Source: an uncultured Faecalibacterium sp.
GTDB taxonomy: Bacteria > Bacillota > Clostridia > Oscillospirales > Ruminococcaceae
NCBI GenBank assembly: GCA_934526125.1
Contig: CAKSZU010000006.1
Location: forward strand, 1-41,473
DNA length: 41,473 nucleotides
Reading direction: 5' to 3'
Position 1 is the stretch's first letter; each line of letters starts with the position of its first letter. A program made the position numbers and the translations under genes. Below the pieces are notes generated by a model. It searched no databases and had not been told where the DNA came from. It worked only from the letters and a program-made list of their open reading frames with translations. Positions 24,635-32,635 of this stretch are shown piece by piece.

Positions 24635-25575
24635 TATCGGCCACCTTCTTTCTTGCCAAAGCTGATGCGGGGATCGATGAGTACCATGAGCAGGTCGCCC
24701 AGGATCAGGCCGATGATGCCCACGCAGGCGTACAGCAGCACAATGCCCTGCACCATGGTGTTGTCGTGGCGCTGGACACAGGTGACCAGCAGGCCGCCCA
24801 TGCCGGGGATGCTGTACAGGCTTTCGATGTAGATGGAGCCGACGACGGTGTTCAGGAACGCTGAGGGGATATACTGCACCAGCGGCACCATGGCGTTGCG
24901 GAAGATGTGGTGGAGGGCGATGTTGTTCTCGCTGACGCCCTTGGCCAGTGCCAGCCGGACGTAGTCCTTGTTGCTCTCGTCCACCATGTAGCGGCGCAGC
25001 CACATGGCGTAGAAGGCCACATTGCCCAGACTCATGGAGCAGACGGGCAGTACCCAGTACCGCCAGTCGGAGGCGTCGAACAGCAGGCCCACGCCCAGCG
25101 CGGTGGTGCCGTACATCTGGATGTACAGGTAGTACACGGCGGAAGGTACGGCCTGGATCAGCACGATGACGGCAGTGCCGATCTTATCGGGCCAGCGGTT
25201 CTTGAACCGCCCCATGAACAACCCCATCGGGATGCCGATCACAAGGCTCAGCAGCATGGCAAGGACACCCATCTGGATGGAGATGGGCAGCTTCTTGGCC
25301 AGGATGCCGGTGACCGAGGCGTTCACCTTATAAATATGGCTCACGCCCAGGTCGCCGTGGAGGGCGTTCCACCAGAACCGGCCGATCTGCACCGGCAGGG
25401 GGTCCAGCAGGCCCATGGACTGCAGACCCGCCTGGATCTGGGATTCGGTCATCTTTTCATAGTTTGCAAAGTAGCCTTCCACGGGCATCAGCCGCAGCAG
25501 ACAGAATACGAGCGTCACAATGACGAACAGGGTCAGTATGGAACGCCCGATGCGTTTGGCCAGATATTTCAGCAT
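24634..25575 (-). CDS. oppB: Oligopeptide ABC transporter permease OppB
   Basis: A 313-aa permease. The N-terminal helix MLKYLAKRIGRSILTLFVIVTLVFCLLRLMPV is the classical OppB/DppB start, followed by the periplasmic part, several helices, and the EAA-like loop YVRLALAKGVSENNIALHHIFRNA. Length is normal. GAGGGGTG lies about 9 bases upstream of the ATG at 25575. It is the first gene of oppBCDF. No substrate-binding protein gene precedes or follows it, so the receptor must come from elsewhere. Confidence 0.93.
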   Translation of the reverse strand: MLKYLAKRIGRSILTLFVIVTLVFCLLRLMPVEGYFANYEKMTESQIQAGLQSMGLLDPLPVQIGRFWWNALHGDLGVSHIYKVNASVTGILAKKLPISIQMGVLAMLLSLVIGIPMGLFMGRFKNRWPDKIGTAVIVLIQAVPSAVYYLYIQMYGTTALGVGLLFDASDWRYWVLPVCSMSLGNVAFYAMWLRRYMVDESNKDYVRLALAKGVSENNIALHHIFRNAMVPLVQYIPSAFLNTVVGSIYIESLYSIPGMGGLLVTCVQRHDNTMVQGIVLLYACVGIIGLILGDLLMVLIDPRISFGKKEGGR

Positions 25576-25642
25576 ATCTGTGCGCACCCCTCTTTCGTTT
25601 ATGATCCACCCCCGTGCCGGAAAAAGCACAACGGATAGGAAT

Positions 25643-25671
25643 AGAATACATCAAAATTACACTTTTGGAAA
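25643..25671 (-). promoter_or_regulatory. Candidate promoter of oppBCDF with overlapping dyad
   Basis: Minus-strand TTTCCA (25666-25671) and TATTCT (25643-25648), 17 bp apart. A perfect dyad CACTTT-TGG-AAAGTG (25660-25674) covers the -35 box and could be an operator. Confidence 0.5.
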
Positions 25672-25737
25672 GTGATTTGCCCGGATTTTGAAAAATCTTT
25701 TTGCGAAAGCGGTCTGCACGGGGCGGATCGCTTTACG

Positions 25738-25777
25738 AAAAAAGCCCTTCCCGCCGGTACAGGGCGGAAAGGGCAAG
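25738..25777 (-). terminator. Intrinsic terminator after coaBC
   Basis: On the minus strand GCCCTTTCCGCC pairs with GGCGGGAAGGGC around a short loop, followed by TTTTTTCG. It separates coaBC from oppB. Confidence 0.85.
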
Positions 25778-25779
25778 GC

Positions 25780-26979
25780 TCAGGAATGGCTGCGGCGGGC
25801 CAGGATCTCGTCCAGGATGGCATCGGCCACATCGGCCTTGCTCATCAGGGGCAGCTCCCGGGTGCCGTCGGCGGTGATGAAGGTGACCACATTGGTGTCC
25901 ACCCCGAAACCGGCTCCGGCGACTTTCAGGTTGTTGGCCACCACCATGTCCAGATTTTTCCGGGTCAGCTTGGCGGAAGAGTTTTCCACCATATCCCGGG
26001 TCTCCATGGAAAAACCGCAGAGGAACTGGTTCGTCTTGCGGGGGCCGATGGTGCCGAGGATGTCGGCGGTGCGCTCCACCGGGATGGAGAGGTCGCCTTC
26101 CTTCTTCTTGATCTTGTCATCGGCCACGGTGGCGGGGCGGTAGTCGGCCACGGCAGCAGCCATCACCAGCACGTCCATGGTGTCGAAGCGGCTGGTGACC
26201 GCTTCGTACATCTCCTGCGCCGTGGTGATGGGCACATCCTGGGTGAACTTCACCGGGGCAAGGCTGGTGGGGCCGTGGATGAGGGTGACCTCGGCCCCCC
26301 GCATGGCGGCAGCCCGGGCCACGGCGTAGCCCATCTTGCCGGTGGAGTGGTTGGTGATGTACCGCACCGGGTCCAGCGGCTCCTGGGTGGGGCCGGCGGT
26401 GACGGCGATCCGGAGCCCGGCCAGATCCTTGGGGCGGGCGACGGTGTGGAGGATGTACTCGAGCAGCACGTCCTCTTTGGGCAGACGGCCGCTGCCCACA
26501 TCCTTGCAGGCCAGCACACCGCTCTCGGAGGGGATCACCGTGAAGCCGTAGTGTTCCAGCGTTTTCAGGTTGTCCTGGGTGATGGGGTTCTCCAGCATCC
26601 CGGTGTTCATGGCCGGGCTCACCAGCTTGGGGCACTTTGCCGCCAGCACCACGGTGGTCAGCATATCGTCTGCGATGCCGTGGGCCATCTTGGCGATGAC
26701 ATTGGCGGTGGCGGGGGCCACCAGGATCACATCGGCCTTTTTGGCCAGGGAAATGTGGGTGACCTCGAATTTGAAGTCCCGGTCAAAGGTGTCCACCATG
26801 CACTTGTGGCCGGTCAGGGTCTCGAACGTGAGGGGAGTGATGAACTGGGTGGCGTTCCGGGTCATGATGACCTCTACGTCGGCCCCCAGCTTGCGCAGTG
26901 CGCTGGCTACGTTTGCCATTTTATAGGCGGCAATGCCGCCGGTGACGCCCAGAAGGACGCATTTGCCTTGCAGATCCAT
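25780..26979 (-). CDS. coaBC: Bifunctional phosphopantothenoylcysteine decarboxylase/synthase
   Basis: A 399-aa Dfp protein. The N-terminal flavoprotein domain CoaC decarboxylates 4'-phosphopantothenoylcysteine (GVTGGIAAYKMANV, TRNATQFITPLTF, VTHISLAKKAD, the PAMNTGML motif near 120, and the active-site cysteine loop GVLACKDVGSGRLP). The C-terminal CoaB domain ligates cysteine to 4'-phosphopantothenate using CTP (TAGPTQEPLDPVRYITNHSTGKMG, AAVADYRP, KIKKKEG). Length is normal. AGGAGG precedes the ATG at 26979. It is divergent from coaX, the preceding step of the same pathway. Confidence 0.96.
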   Translation of the reverse strand: MDLQGKCVLLGVTGGIAAYKMANVASALRKLGADVEVIMTRNATQFITPLTFETLTGHKCMVDTFDRDFKFEVTHISLAKKADVILVAPATANVIAKMAHGIADDMLTTVVLAAKCPKLVSPAMNTGMLENPITQDNLKTLEHYGFTVIPSESGVLACKDVGSGRLPKEDVLLEYILHTVARPKDLAGLRIAVTAGPTQEPLDPVRYITNHSTGKMGYAVARAAAMRGAEVTLIHGPTSLAPVKFTQDVPITTAQEMYEAVTSRFDTMDVLVMAAAVADYRPATVADDKIKKKEGDLSIPVERTADILGTIGPRKTNQFLCGFSMETRDMVENSSAKLTRKNLDMVVANNLKVAGAGFGVDTNVVTFITADGTRELPLMSKADVADAILDEILARRSHS

Positions 26980-27015
26980 CCAAAAAACCTCCTGATCTAC
27001 GGGTTTGGTGGTTCT

Positions 27016-27044
27016 AGTATAAACCAAAACCGCCGCCAGCACAA
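27016..27044 (-). promoter_or_regulatory. Sigma-A promoter of coaBC
   Basis: Minus-strand TTGTGC (27039-27044) and TATACT (27016-27021), 17-bp spacer, 37 bp upstream of the coaBC start. Confidence 0.65.
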
Positions 27045-27063
27045 TAAAATCTTTCGGATGGGG

Positions 27064-27092
27064 TTGTATCCGAAGGAAAAATGCGGTAAAAT
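27064..27092 (+). promoter_or_regulatory. Sigma-A promoter of coaX
   Basis: TTGTAT (27064-27069) and TAAAAT (27087-27092), 17-bp spacer. It is divergent from the coaBC promoter with about 20 bp between the two -35 boxes, so one factor could govern both. Confidence 0.65.
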
Positions 27093-27134
27093 AACTTGAC
27101 TCAAAAAAGAAACCTCGCTGAGAAAGGTTCAGAT

Positions 27135-28016
27135 ATGATCTTAGCCATTGATATAGGCAACACCACCGTCGCGCTGGGCGGCATCAAGGACGGACGTGTA
27201 TGCTTTGTGGCCCACATGGATACGGTGCGCAGCCGCACCGCGGCGGAGTACCGCGCCGAAATGGAACGGGTATTCTCCCACCGCCGTCATCCGGAAAAGC
27301 CCATCCGGTTCGAGGGGGCGGTGCTGACCAGTGTTGTGCCCCAGATCACCGGGGCCTTGGCGGAATGCGCCCGCCACTACACCGGCAAAAAGCCGGTCAT
27401 CGTGTCGCCTGAGATCCGCACCGGCCTGACCATGGGGGTGCCGGACCCTCATGCCGTGGGCAAGGATCGGCTGGTGGATGCTGCCTACGCGGCGGCCAAT
27501 TTCCCCCTGCCCGTGATCACGGTGGATCTTGGCACGGCCACTACCTTTAATGTAGTGGATGAGAACCGGGTGTTCCGGGGCGGCGTGATCTGCCCCGGGC
27601 TTTCCACCGGGCTGCGGGCCCTGGGCGACCGCTGCGCCCAGCTGCCCCAGGTGCGGCTGGCATCCCCCAAAAGCGCCATCGGGGTCAATACCGAGAGTTG
27701 TATGCTGTCGGGCTCGGTGCTGGGCACGGCCGTGCTGCTGGATGGCATCACCCAGCGCATCGAGGAAGAGCTGGGCCGCCCGGCCACGCTGGTGGTCACC
27801 GGGGGCCTGGCCAAGTATGTGACGCCGCTGTGCCGTCACCCGCTGACCTATGACCCCGAGCTGCTGATGAAAGGCCTGGCGATGCTGTATCAGCTCAACG
27901 CCTCCCAGCAGCACCATACCCCGGGCCAGAAGCGACGGAATCCCAATTTCCGCCGGGGGCACCGTCCGCATCCCCTGCGCAGGGAGCGGCGGGAGGATGG
28001 GCCCAAAGCGGACTGA
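27135..28016 (+). CDS. coaX: Type III pantothenate kinase
   Basis: A 293-aa ASKHA-fold kinase that phosphorylates pantothenate, the first step to coenzyme A. The phosphate motif is MILAIDIGNTTVALGG at the N-terminus, the catalytic/substrate motif is GKDRLVDAA near 117-125, then ITVDLGTATTFNVVD and FRGGVICPGL. The usual length is about 255-260; this protein carries about 35 extra C-terminal residues rich in His, Pro and Arg (GQKRRNPNFRRGH, HPLRRERRED). AGAAAGG precedes the start at 27135; a start at 27096 would place the leader inside the protein. The type III enzyme is not feedback-inhibited by CoA. Confidence 0.94.
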   Translation: MILAIDIGNTTVALGGIKDGRVCFVAHMDTVRSRTAAEYRAEMERVFSHRRHPEKPIRFEGAVLTSVVPQITGALAECARHYTGKKPVIVSPEIRTGLTMGVPDPHAVGKDRLVDAAYAAANFPLPVITVDLGTATTFNVVDENRVFRGGVICPGLSTGLRALGDRCAQLPQVRLASPKSAIGVNTESCMLSGSVLGTAVLLDGITQRIEEELGRPATLVVTGGLAKYVTPLCRHPLTYDPELLMKGLAMLYQLNASQQHHTPGQKRRNPNFRRGHRPHPLRRERREDGPKAD

Positions 28017-28040
28017 TCCAAAGACAGGATGGAGAGAGAT

Positions 28041-29024
28041 ATGAAACTAGGAGTTCTGGGCACGGGCATGATCGTGCGGGAATTTCTGCCCTGGCTGGCC
28101 GGGGAGGACTGCCCTTTTACGGTGGAGGCCATCTGCAGCACCCCCCGCAGTGAGCCGGTGGCGGCGGAGATGTGCAGCCAGTACGGCATCCCCCGGCACA
28201 CCACCAATTATTTTGAACTGCTGCAGTGGGTGGACGTGGTCTATCTGGCTGTGCCCAACCTGCAGCACTACCGCTATGCAAAAGTCGCGCTGGAAGCGGG
28301 GAAGCATGTCATCGTGGAAAAGCCCATGGCCTGCACCGCTGCCCAGACGGAGGAGCTGGCCGGGCTGGCCCGCCGCAAAAAGGTATTCCTCTTTGAGGCC
28401 ATGACCACCCAGTATCAGGAAAATTACAACAAGATCCGGGAGCTGCTGCCCCGCATCGGCCCCGTGAAGCTGGTACAGTGCAATTTCAGCCAGTATTCCA
28501 GCCGGTACGATGCGTTCTGCGCCGGGGAGACGCCGACCTCCTTTGACCCGGCCTGCGCCGGCGGTGCGCTGATGGACCTGAACGTCTACAACATCAGCTA
28601 CATCGTGGGGCTCTTCGGGGAACCCAATCAGGTGCAGTACCTCGCCAACATTGAGCGGGGCATCGACACCAGCGGCATCCTGGCTATGGAGTACAACAGC
28701 TTCAAGGCCGTCAGCATGGCCGCCAAGGACTGCGGTGCCCCGGCCCGGTATGTCATCCAGGGCACAAAGGGCTACCTGCTCCAGAAATCCACCGCCAACT
28801 GGTGCGGAGGGCTGACCCTTCACCCCAATCAGGGGAAGGAAGAACACTACAACCTCAGCGGCGGCAAGCCCCGGCAGGCGGCGGAGTTCCACGCCTTTGC
28901 CCGGGCCATTGAGGGCGGCGACCAGGAGCTGTGCAGCCGGATGCTGGATACCTCCGTGGCCGTCAGCCGGGTGCTGACCGTGGCCCGGCGGAGCGCGGGC
29001 ATCCGCTTCCCGTGTGATAAATGA
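28041..29024 (+). CDS. Gfo/Idh/MocA family oxidoreductase
   Basis: A 327-aa NAD(P)-dependent oxidoreductase. The Rossmann start is MKLGVLGTGMIVREF, then VYLAVPNLQHYRYAKVALEAGKHVIVEKPMACT with the EKP motif (catalytic Lys), a GALMDLNVYNISYIVGLFG segment near 180 that positions substrate, and a C-terminal alpha/beta domain. Such enzymes act on sugars, inositols, amino sugars or biliverdin-like substrates; the substrate here is not evident. GGAGAGAG precedes the ATG. It lies between coaX (24-base gap) and the ECF S-component gene, but no CoA step needs this enzyme type. Confidence 0.88.
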   Translation: MKLGVLGTGMIVREFLPWLAGEDCPFTVEAICSTPRSEPVAAEMCSQYGIPRHTTNYFELLQWVDVVYLAVPNLQHYRYAKVALEAGKHVIVEKPMACTAAQTEELAGLARRKKVFLFEAMTTQYQENYNKIRELLPRIGPVKLVQCNFSQYSSRYDAFCAGETPTSFDPACAGGALMDLNVYNISYIVGLFGEPNQVQYLANIERGIDTSGILAMEYNSFKAVSMAAKDCGAPARYVIQGTKGYLLQKSTANWCGGLTLHPNQGKEEHYNLSGGKPRQAAEFHAFARAIEGGDQELCSRMLDTSVAVSRVLTVARRSAGIRFPCDK

Positions 29025-29142
29025 TAGACAGGAGGCCCGGGAGGGCAGCCTTGTTTATAGATTCCCTGACAGAACCATGGAAACCAGATTTGCGCCGTAT
29101 CCGACACATAGGGCGGAACGGCAGCAGGAGGAAAAATCGAAT

Positions 29143-29742
29143 ATGAAACACAACGATCTTCGTACGCTTACCCGGCTGGCACTGCTGGTCGCCATCGAGC
29201 TGGTCATGAAGGCCATCGGCCTGGGCAGTGTGCCCATGGGCCCGCTTTACATGAGCTTCCTGACGCTCCCCATTGCGGTGGGTGCCATCACCATGGGCCC
29301 GGCGGCCGGTGCCGTTCTGGGCGGCGTGTTCGGCGCAGTGAGCTTCTATGACGCCATCACCGGCGCTTCCGCCATGACCGGCGCCCTGTTCCAGGTGAGC
29401 CCTGTCAATACCTTCATCCTCTGTGTGGGTATGCGGGTCCTCATGGGCCTGTGTGTGGGCCTGATCTTCAGCGGCCTGAGCAAGCTGGACAAGAGCCGCA
29501 CCTGGAGCTACATCGTCAGCGCCATGTGCGCCCCGGCCCTGAACACCCTGTTCTTCATGGGCTACATCGTGCTGGCCTTCTACGGCTGCGATTACATCCA
29601 GAACTTGGTGTCCGTCAAGGGTGCAGCCAACCCCCTGATGTTCGTCGTCCTGCTCGTGGGTGTGCAGGGTGTCATGGAGTTTTTGGTCTCCGGCATTCTG
29701 GGAGGCATCGTGGCCCGGGCAGTCCACAAGTTCCTGAAGTAA
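29143..29742 (+). CDS. panT: ECF transporter S-component, probably pantothenate (PanT-like)
   Basis: A 199-aa membrane protein with about six hydrophobic helices. The start LTRLALLVAIELVMKAIGLGSVPMGPLYMSFLTLPIAVGAITMGP and the Ala-xxx-Ala pattern in helix 1 fit the S-components of energy-coupling factor vitamin importers, which use shared EcfA/A'/T subunits encoded elsewhere. GCAGGAGGA lies upstream of the ATG at 29143; the frame is open back to 29014 but this part overlaps the previous gene. Its position next to coaBC and coaX suggests pantothenate as the ligand. That substrate is inferred from context. Confidence 0.75.
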   Translation: MKHNDLRTLTRLALLVAIELVMKAIGLGSVPMGPLYMSFLTLPIAVGAITMGPAAGAVLGGVFGAVSFYDAITGASAMTGALFQVSPVNTFILCVGMRVLMGLCVGLIFSGLSKLDKSRTWSYIVSAMCAPALNTLFFMGYIVLAFYGCDYIQNLVSVKGAANPLMFVVLLVGVQGVMEFLVSGILGGIVARAVHKFLK

Positions 29743-29795
29743 ATCCCCCGCGCTCCGTGTCAGGGAAGCGCTGAGGGTTCAGACAAGACAAATAA

Positions 29796-29842
29796 AAAAC
29801 GCTGCATCTCCGGCGCGTTGCCGTGCGGAGATGCAGCGTTTT
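29796..29842. terminator. Bidirectional terminator between panT and degV
   Basis: A 17-bp perfect stem pairs AAAACGCTGCATCTCCG (29796-29812) with CGGAGATGCAGCGTTTT (29826-29842), with T runs on both strands. Confidence 0.93.
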
Positions 29843-29857
29843 CTGACTTTTGTACGG

Positions 29858-30703
29858 TTACTGTTTGCGGGCAAACACGATGCCGATGGTGCCGGGGCCG
29901 GAGTAGCCGCCGATGGTGGTGCCGATGTCGGTCTCGTAGACGTTCTCGAAGCCGCCGTACTGACGCAGGCCGGCCTTGATGGCCTCCATACAGCCGGGTT
30001 TTGCCTGGGTGGAGGAGATGAAGGCCATGCTGCGGTCAATGTCGTCCCGGCCGGACAGCTGGTCGGTGATGTACTTGCCGACGCAGATGGGCAGGCTGCC
30101 GCGGTACTTGCGCACCACCTTCAGCTCCCCATCGATGACGGCGAGGCTGGGCTTGATGCCCAGGAGGTTCGCCCCGAAGGCCAGCACACCGGAGCAGCGG
30201 CCGCTCTTGGCCATGTAGTCCAGCTGGTTGAGTACGAAGCTCAGCTCCACCCGTTTGGCAAGGCTTTGGAGCCGCAGGGCGATGTTTTTGGGCGGCAGAC
30301 CGTCGGCGGCCCAGCGGGCGGCCTGAAGCACCAGATAGCCCTGCCCGGTGCAGATATTCTCGCTGTCCACCACGTAGACGTTCTCATACTCCTGCGCGGC
30401 CAGACGGGCGTTCTGGAAGCAGGAGGAGAACTTGGAGCCGACGGTGATGTGGATCACGGCATCGTATTCTGCGGCAAAGGGAGCGAAGAAATCGGTATAT
30501 TCCACCAGATTGGGGGCGGCGGATTTGGGCATCTTGCCACCGTTCTGGGCGTGGGCGAACACGTCGGCGGGGTGGATGGTGACACCGTCGAGATAGCTTT
30601 CGTCCCCCATGAGGATGTGCATGGGGATCAGGGAGATGTTCCACTGCGCGAGCAGTGCGGCAGACAGGTCACAGGTGCTGTCTGCGGTGATCTTGATGTT
30701 CAA
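29858..30703 (-). CDS. DegV family fatty-acid-binding protein
   Basis: A 281-aa EDD-fold protein. The N-terminal IKITADSTCDLS, the segment DAVIHITVGSKFSSCFQNARLAAQEY, VVDSENICTGQGYLVLQAA and GANLLGIKPSLAVIDGEL are DegV hallmarks. In Firmicutes such proteins (FakB) hold a fatty acid for FakA kinase. I prefer a TTG start at 30703, preceded by AGAGGAA, because the only upstream ATG (30763) lies inside an extended -10 promoter element and has no ribosome site. A single gene between two transcription boundaries; fakA is not in the window. Confidence 0.88.
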   Translation of the reverse strand: MNIKITADSTCDLSAALLAQWNISLIPMHILMGDESYLDGVTIHPADVFAHAQNGGKMPKSAAPNLVEYTDFFAPFAAEYDAVIHITVGSKFSSCFQNARLAAQEYENVYVVDSENICTGQGYLVLQAARWAADGLPPKNIALRLQSLAKRVELSFVLNQLDYMAKSGRCSGVLAFGANLLGIKPSLAVIDGELKVVRKYRGSLPICVGKYITDQLSGRDDIDRSMAFISSTQAKPGCMEAIKAGLRQYGGFENVYETDIGTTIGGYSGPGTIGIVFARKQ

Positions 30704-30758
30704 ATTCAGATTCCTCTTTTCCGGCCGCAGGTGCGGCGATCCTTCAAAATTTGTAACT

Positions 30759-30767
30759 ATCATATCA
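30759..30767 (-). promoter_or_regulatory. Extended -10 promoter of degV
   Basis: On the minus strand TGA directly precedes TATGAT (30759-30764), about 55 bp upstream of the TTG start. No convincing -35 is present. Confidence 0.5.
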
Positions 30768-30897
30768 CAAAAAGCTCAAAATTGTTAGCTACCCGCCTGG
30801 GCAAAAATGTAAATCTTTTATGAAGTGCGCAAAGAGCCCGAAATTTCATGGTCTTTGTGTACAATTGTCACAAAAAATCGGCGCTGTTTATGGTTCT

Positions 30898-30917
30898 TTC
30901 CGAAAATTCGTTCGGAA
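30898..30917 (+). promoter_or_regulatory. Dyad upstream of the murC promoter
   Basis: TTCCGAA and TTCGGAA form a perfect 7-bp inverted repeat with a 6-base centre, ending 3 bases before the -35 box of murC. It is a possible activator or repressor site; no factor can be named. Confidence 0.45.
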
Positions 30918-30920
30918 CTG

Positions 30921-30949
30921 TTTATTTTGGCCGCCAAAAATTATATAAT
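30921..30949 (+). promoter_or_regulatory. Promoter of murC
   Basis: A consensus -10 TATAAT (30944-30949) with a weak -35 TTTATT (30921-30926) at 17 bp. The weak -35 and the adjacent dyad hint at regulation. The 316-base degV-murC spacer holds only these signals and the degV promoter. Confidence 0.6.
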
Positions 30950-31019
30950 AAGTAGTACCCAAAAGTTAAGATGGAATCGGTCTGCGCTGCGGCCGTTGAT
31001 TTATTGGAGGTTTGCCTTT

Positions 31020-32396
31020 ATGTTCGTTACTGATTACACCAAGCATCTGCTGGATAACGTGAAAAAGATCCACTTCATCGGCTGCGGCGGAAGCGGAATG
31101 TATCCGCTGATCCAGATCCTCTCCGCCAAGGGCTATGACATCTCCGGCAGCGATGTGCTGGATGGCAGCATCATCCGCTCCGAGCGGGAGATGGGCGTCA
31201 AGGTCAGCCTGGGCCACAACGCCGACAACATCATCGGCGCGGATCTGGTGGTCTACTCTGCTGCCATCGCCAAGGACAACGTGGAGCTGAACGCCGCCGC
31301 GTCCTACGGCATCCCCACGGTGGAGCGCAGCGTCCTGCTGGGCTATGTGGGCCGCCTGTACAAGGACAGCATCTGCGTGTCCGGCACCCACGGCAAGACC
31401 ACGACGACTTCCATGATCACCACCGCGCTGGAACTGGCCGGCCGGGATCCCTCCGCCGTCATCGGCGGCAAGCTGCCCCTCATCGGCGGCTACGGCAAGG
31501 CAGGCAAGGGCGATGACATCGTCATCGAGGCCTGCGAGTTCTCCGAGACCTTCCTGAAGCTGACCCCGTATCTGTCGGTGGTGCTGAACATCGACAACGA
31601 TCATCTGGACTACTACGGCAGCATGGGCGAGCTGAAGTTCGCCTTCAAGCGTTTCGCCCTCATGACCCAGTTCATGATCTTCGCCAACGCCGACGACAAG
31701 AACACCATGGATGTTATGTACACGCTGGACCGCCGTGTGCGCACCTTCGGCATCGAGAACGACGGTGACTACCGCGCCGTCAATGTGCAGGAATACAAGC
31801 CCGGCTTCTTTGAGTTCGACCTCAAGGAGTGGGGCAAGGTCACCGGCCACATCCGTCTGGCTGTGCCCGGCCGCCACAATGTCTATAATGCGCTGGCCAT
31901 GTGCGCAGTCTGCCGCTTTGCGGGCCTGACCGTGGAGCAGTGCGCCGAGGCTGCCCTGAACTTCAAGGGTGCCGGCCGCCGCTTTGAGATCTACGGCGAG
32001 TGCAACGGCGCAGTTGTGGTGGACGACTATGCACACCACCCCACTGAGATCCGCGCGACCCTGAACACCGCCCGCGAGCTGGGCTATAAGCGCCTTATCG
32101 CAGTCCACCAGCCGTTTACATACAGCCGCACCAAGATGCTGTTCAACGACTTTGTGGACGTGTTCAAGATCCCGGATATCACGGTGCTGACCCCCATCAT
32201 GGGCAGCCGCGAGCCCAACGACCCCAGCATCACCAGCGCCAAGCTGGCTGCCCAGATCCCCGGCTCCGTGCTGGTGAACAGCCTGGAAGAGGCTGCCGAC
32301 TGGGTCAGGCAGAATGCCCGGGAGGGCGATCTGGTCATCACCCTGGGCTGCGGTGACATCTACAAGGCCAGCAAGATGATGGTGGCCAAGGACTGA
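31020..32396 (+). CDS. murC: UDP-N-acetylmuramate--L-alanine ligase
   Basis: A 458-aa Mur ligase that adds L-Ala to UDP-MurNAc in peptidoglycan precursor synthesis. Domain 1 has KKIHFIGCGGSGMYPLIQIL; the central ATPase has SGTHGKTTTTSMI (P-loop near 118), EACEFSETFLKL and NIDNDHLDYYG; the C-terminal domain has VVDDYAHHPTEIRATL. Length is normal. TTGGAGG precedes the ATG at 31020; the frame is open upstream, but that part includes the promoter. It stands alone, outside the usual dcw cluster. Confidence 0.96.
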   Translation: MFVTDYTKHLLDNVKKIHFIGCGGSGMYPLIQILSAKGYDISGSDVLDGSIIRSEREMGVKVSLGHNADNIIGADLVVYSAAIAKDNVELNAAASYGIPTVERSVLLGYVGRLYKDSICVSGTHGKTTTTSMITTALELAGRDPSAVIGGKLPLIGGYGKAGKGDDIVIEACEFSETFLKLTPYLSVVLNIDNDHLDYYGSMGELKFAFKRFALMTQFMIFANADDKNTMDVMYTLDRRVRTFGIENDGDYRAVNVQEYKPGFFEFDLKEWGKVTGHIRLAVPGRHNVYNALAMCAVCRFAGLTVEQCAEAALNFKGAGRRFEIYGECNGAVVVDDYAHHPTEIRATLNTARELGYKRLIAVHQPFTYSRTKMLFNDFVDVFKIPDITVLTPIMGSREPNDPSITSAKLAAQIPGSVLVNSLEEAADWVRQNAREGDLVITLGCGDIYKASKMMVAKD

Positions 32397-32424
32397 TCCG
32401 GAACCCAAAATCAAAACAAACAAA

Positions 32425-32485
32425 AGGGCCGCTGCAAGGCTCCCGCTCCTGTAGGTGCAGGGGAGAGAATGCAGCGGCCCGTTCT
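32425..32485 (+). terminator. Hairpin after murC, possible terminator
   Basis: GGGCCGCTGCA (32425-32435) pairs with TGCAGCGGCCC (32470-32480) around a 34-base loop. The T tract after it is poor (GTTCTGCTTTC), so termination may be inefficient. Confidence 0.5.
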
Positions 32486-32500
32486 GCTTTCTGGTTGTGA

Positions 32501-32590
32501 TTCGGACTTTTCCGCTATAAGAGCAACTGCGGCAACATGACCGCCGCCACCGCACCCTATGCCATCGAGATGGGGCTGTTGCACATGCTT
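32501..32590 (+). pseudogene. Short remnant resembling PrpF (4-oxalomesaconate tautomerase family)
   Basis: One frame between a stop at 32498 and about 32580 reads RYKSNCGNMTAATAPYAIEMGL, very close to the active-site block NCGNM...PFAIExGL of PrpF-family isomerases (full length about 370-400 aa). There is no start, no ribosome site and no further homology on either side, and the sequence afterwards diverges into the csoR terminator. It looks like a leftover of a deleted gene. Chance similarity cannot be fully ruled out for about 22 residues. Confidence 0.45.
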
Positions 32591-32635
32591 TTGTCTTGGA
32601 CATTGATACTGCTTGATTCTTACGCCTATTCGTAC

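Noticed and set aside
30704..30763. ATG start of degV at 30763
   Set aside because: The ATG lies inside an extended -10 element, has no ribosome site, and adds 20 residues with no family match; TTG at 30703 fits better.
30855..30873. Rex-like site TTGTG-N9-CACAA upstream of murC
   Set aside because: The Rex operator has 8 bases between the half-sites; here there are 9 and the inner positions do not match, so it is not claimed.
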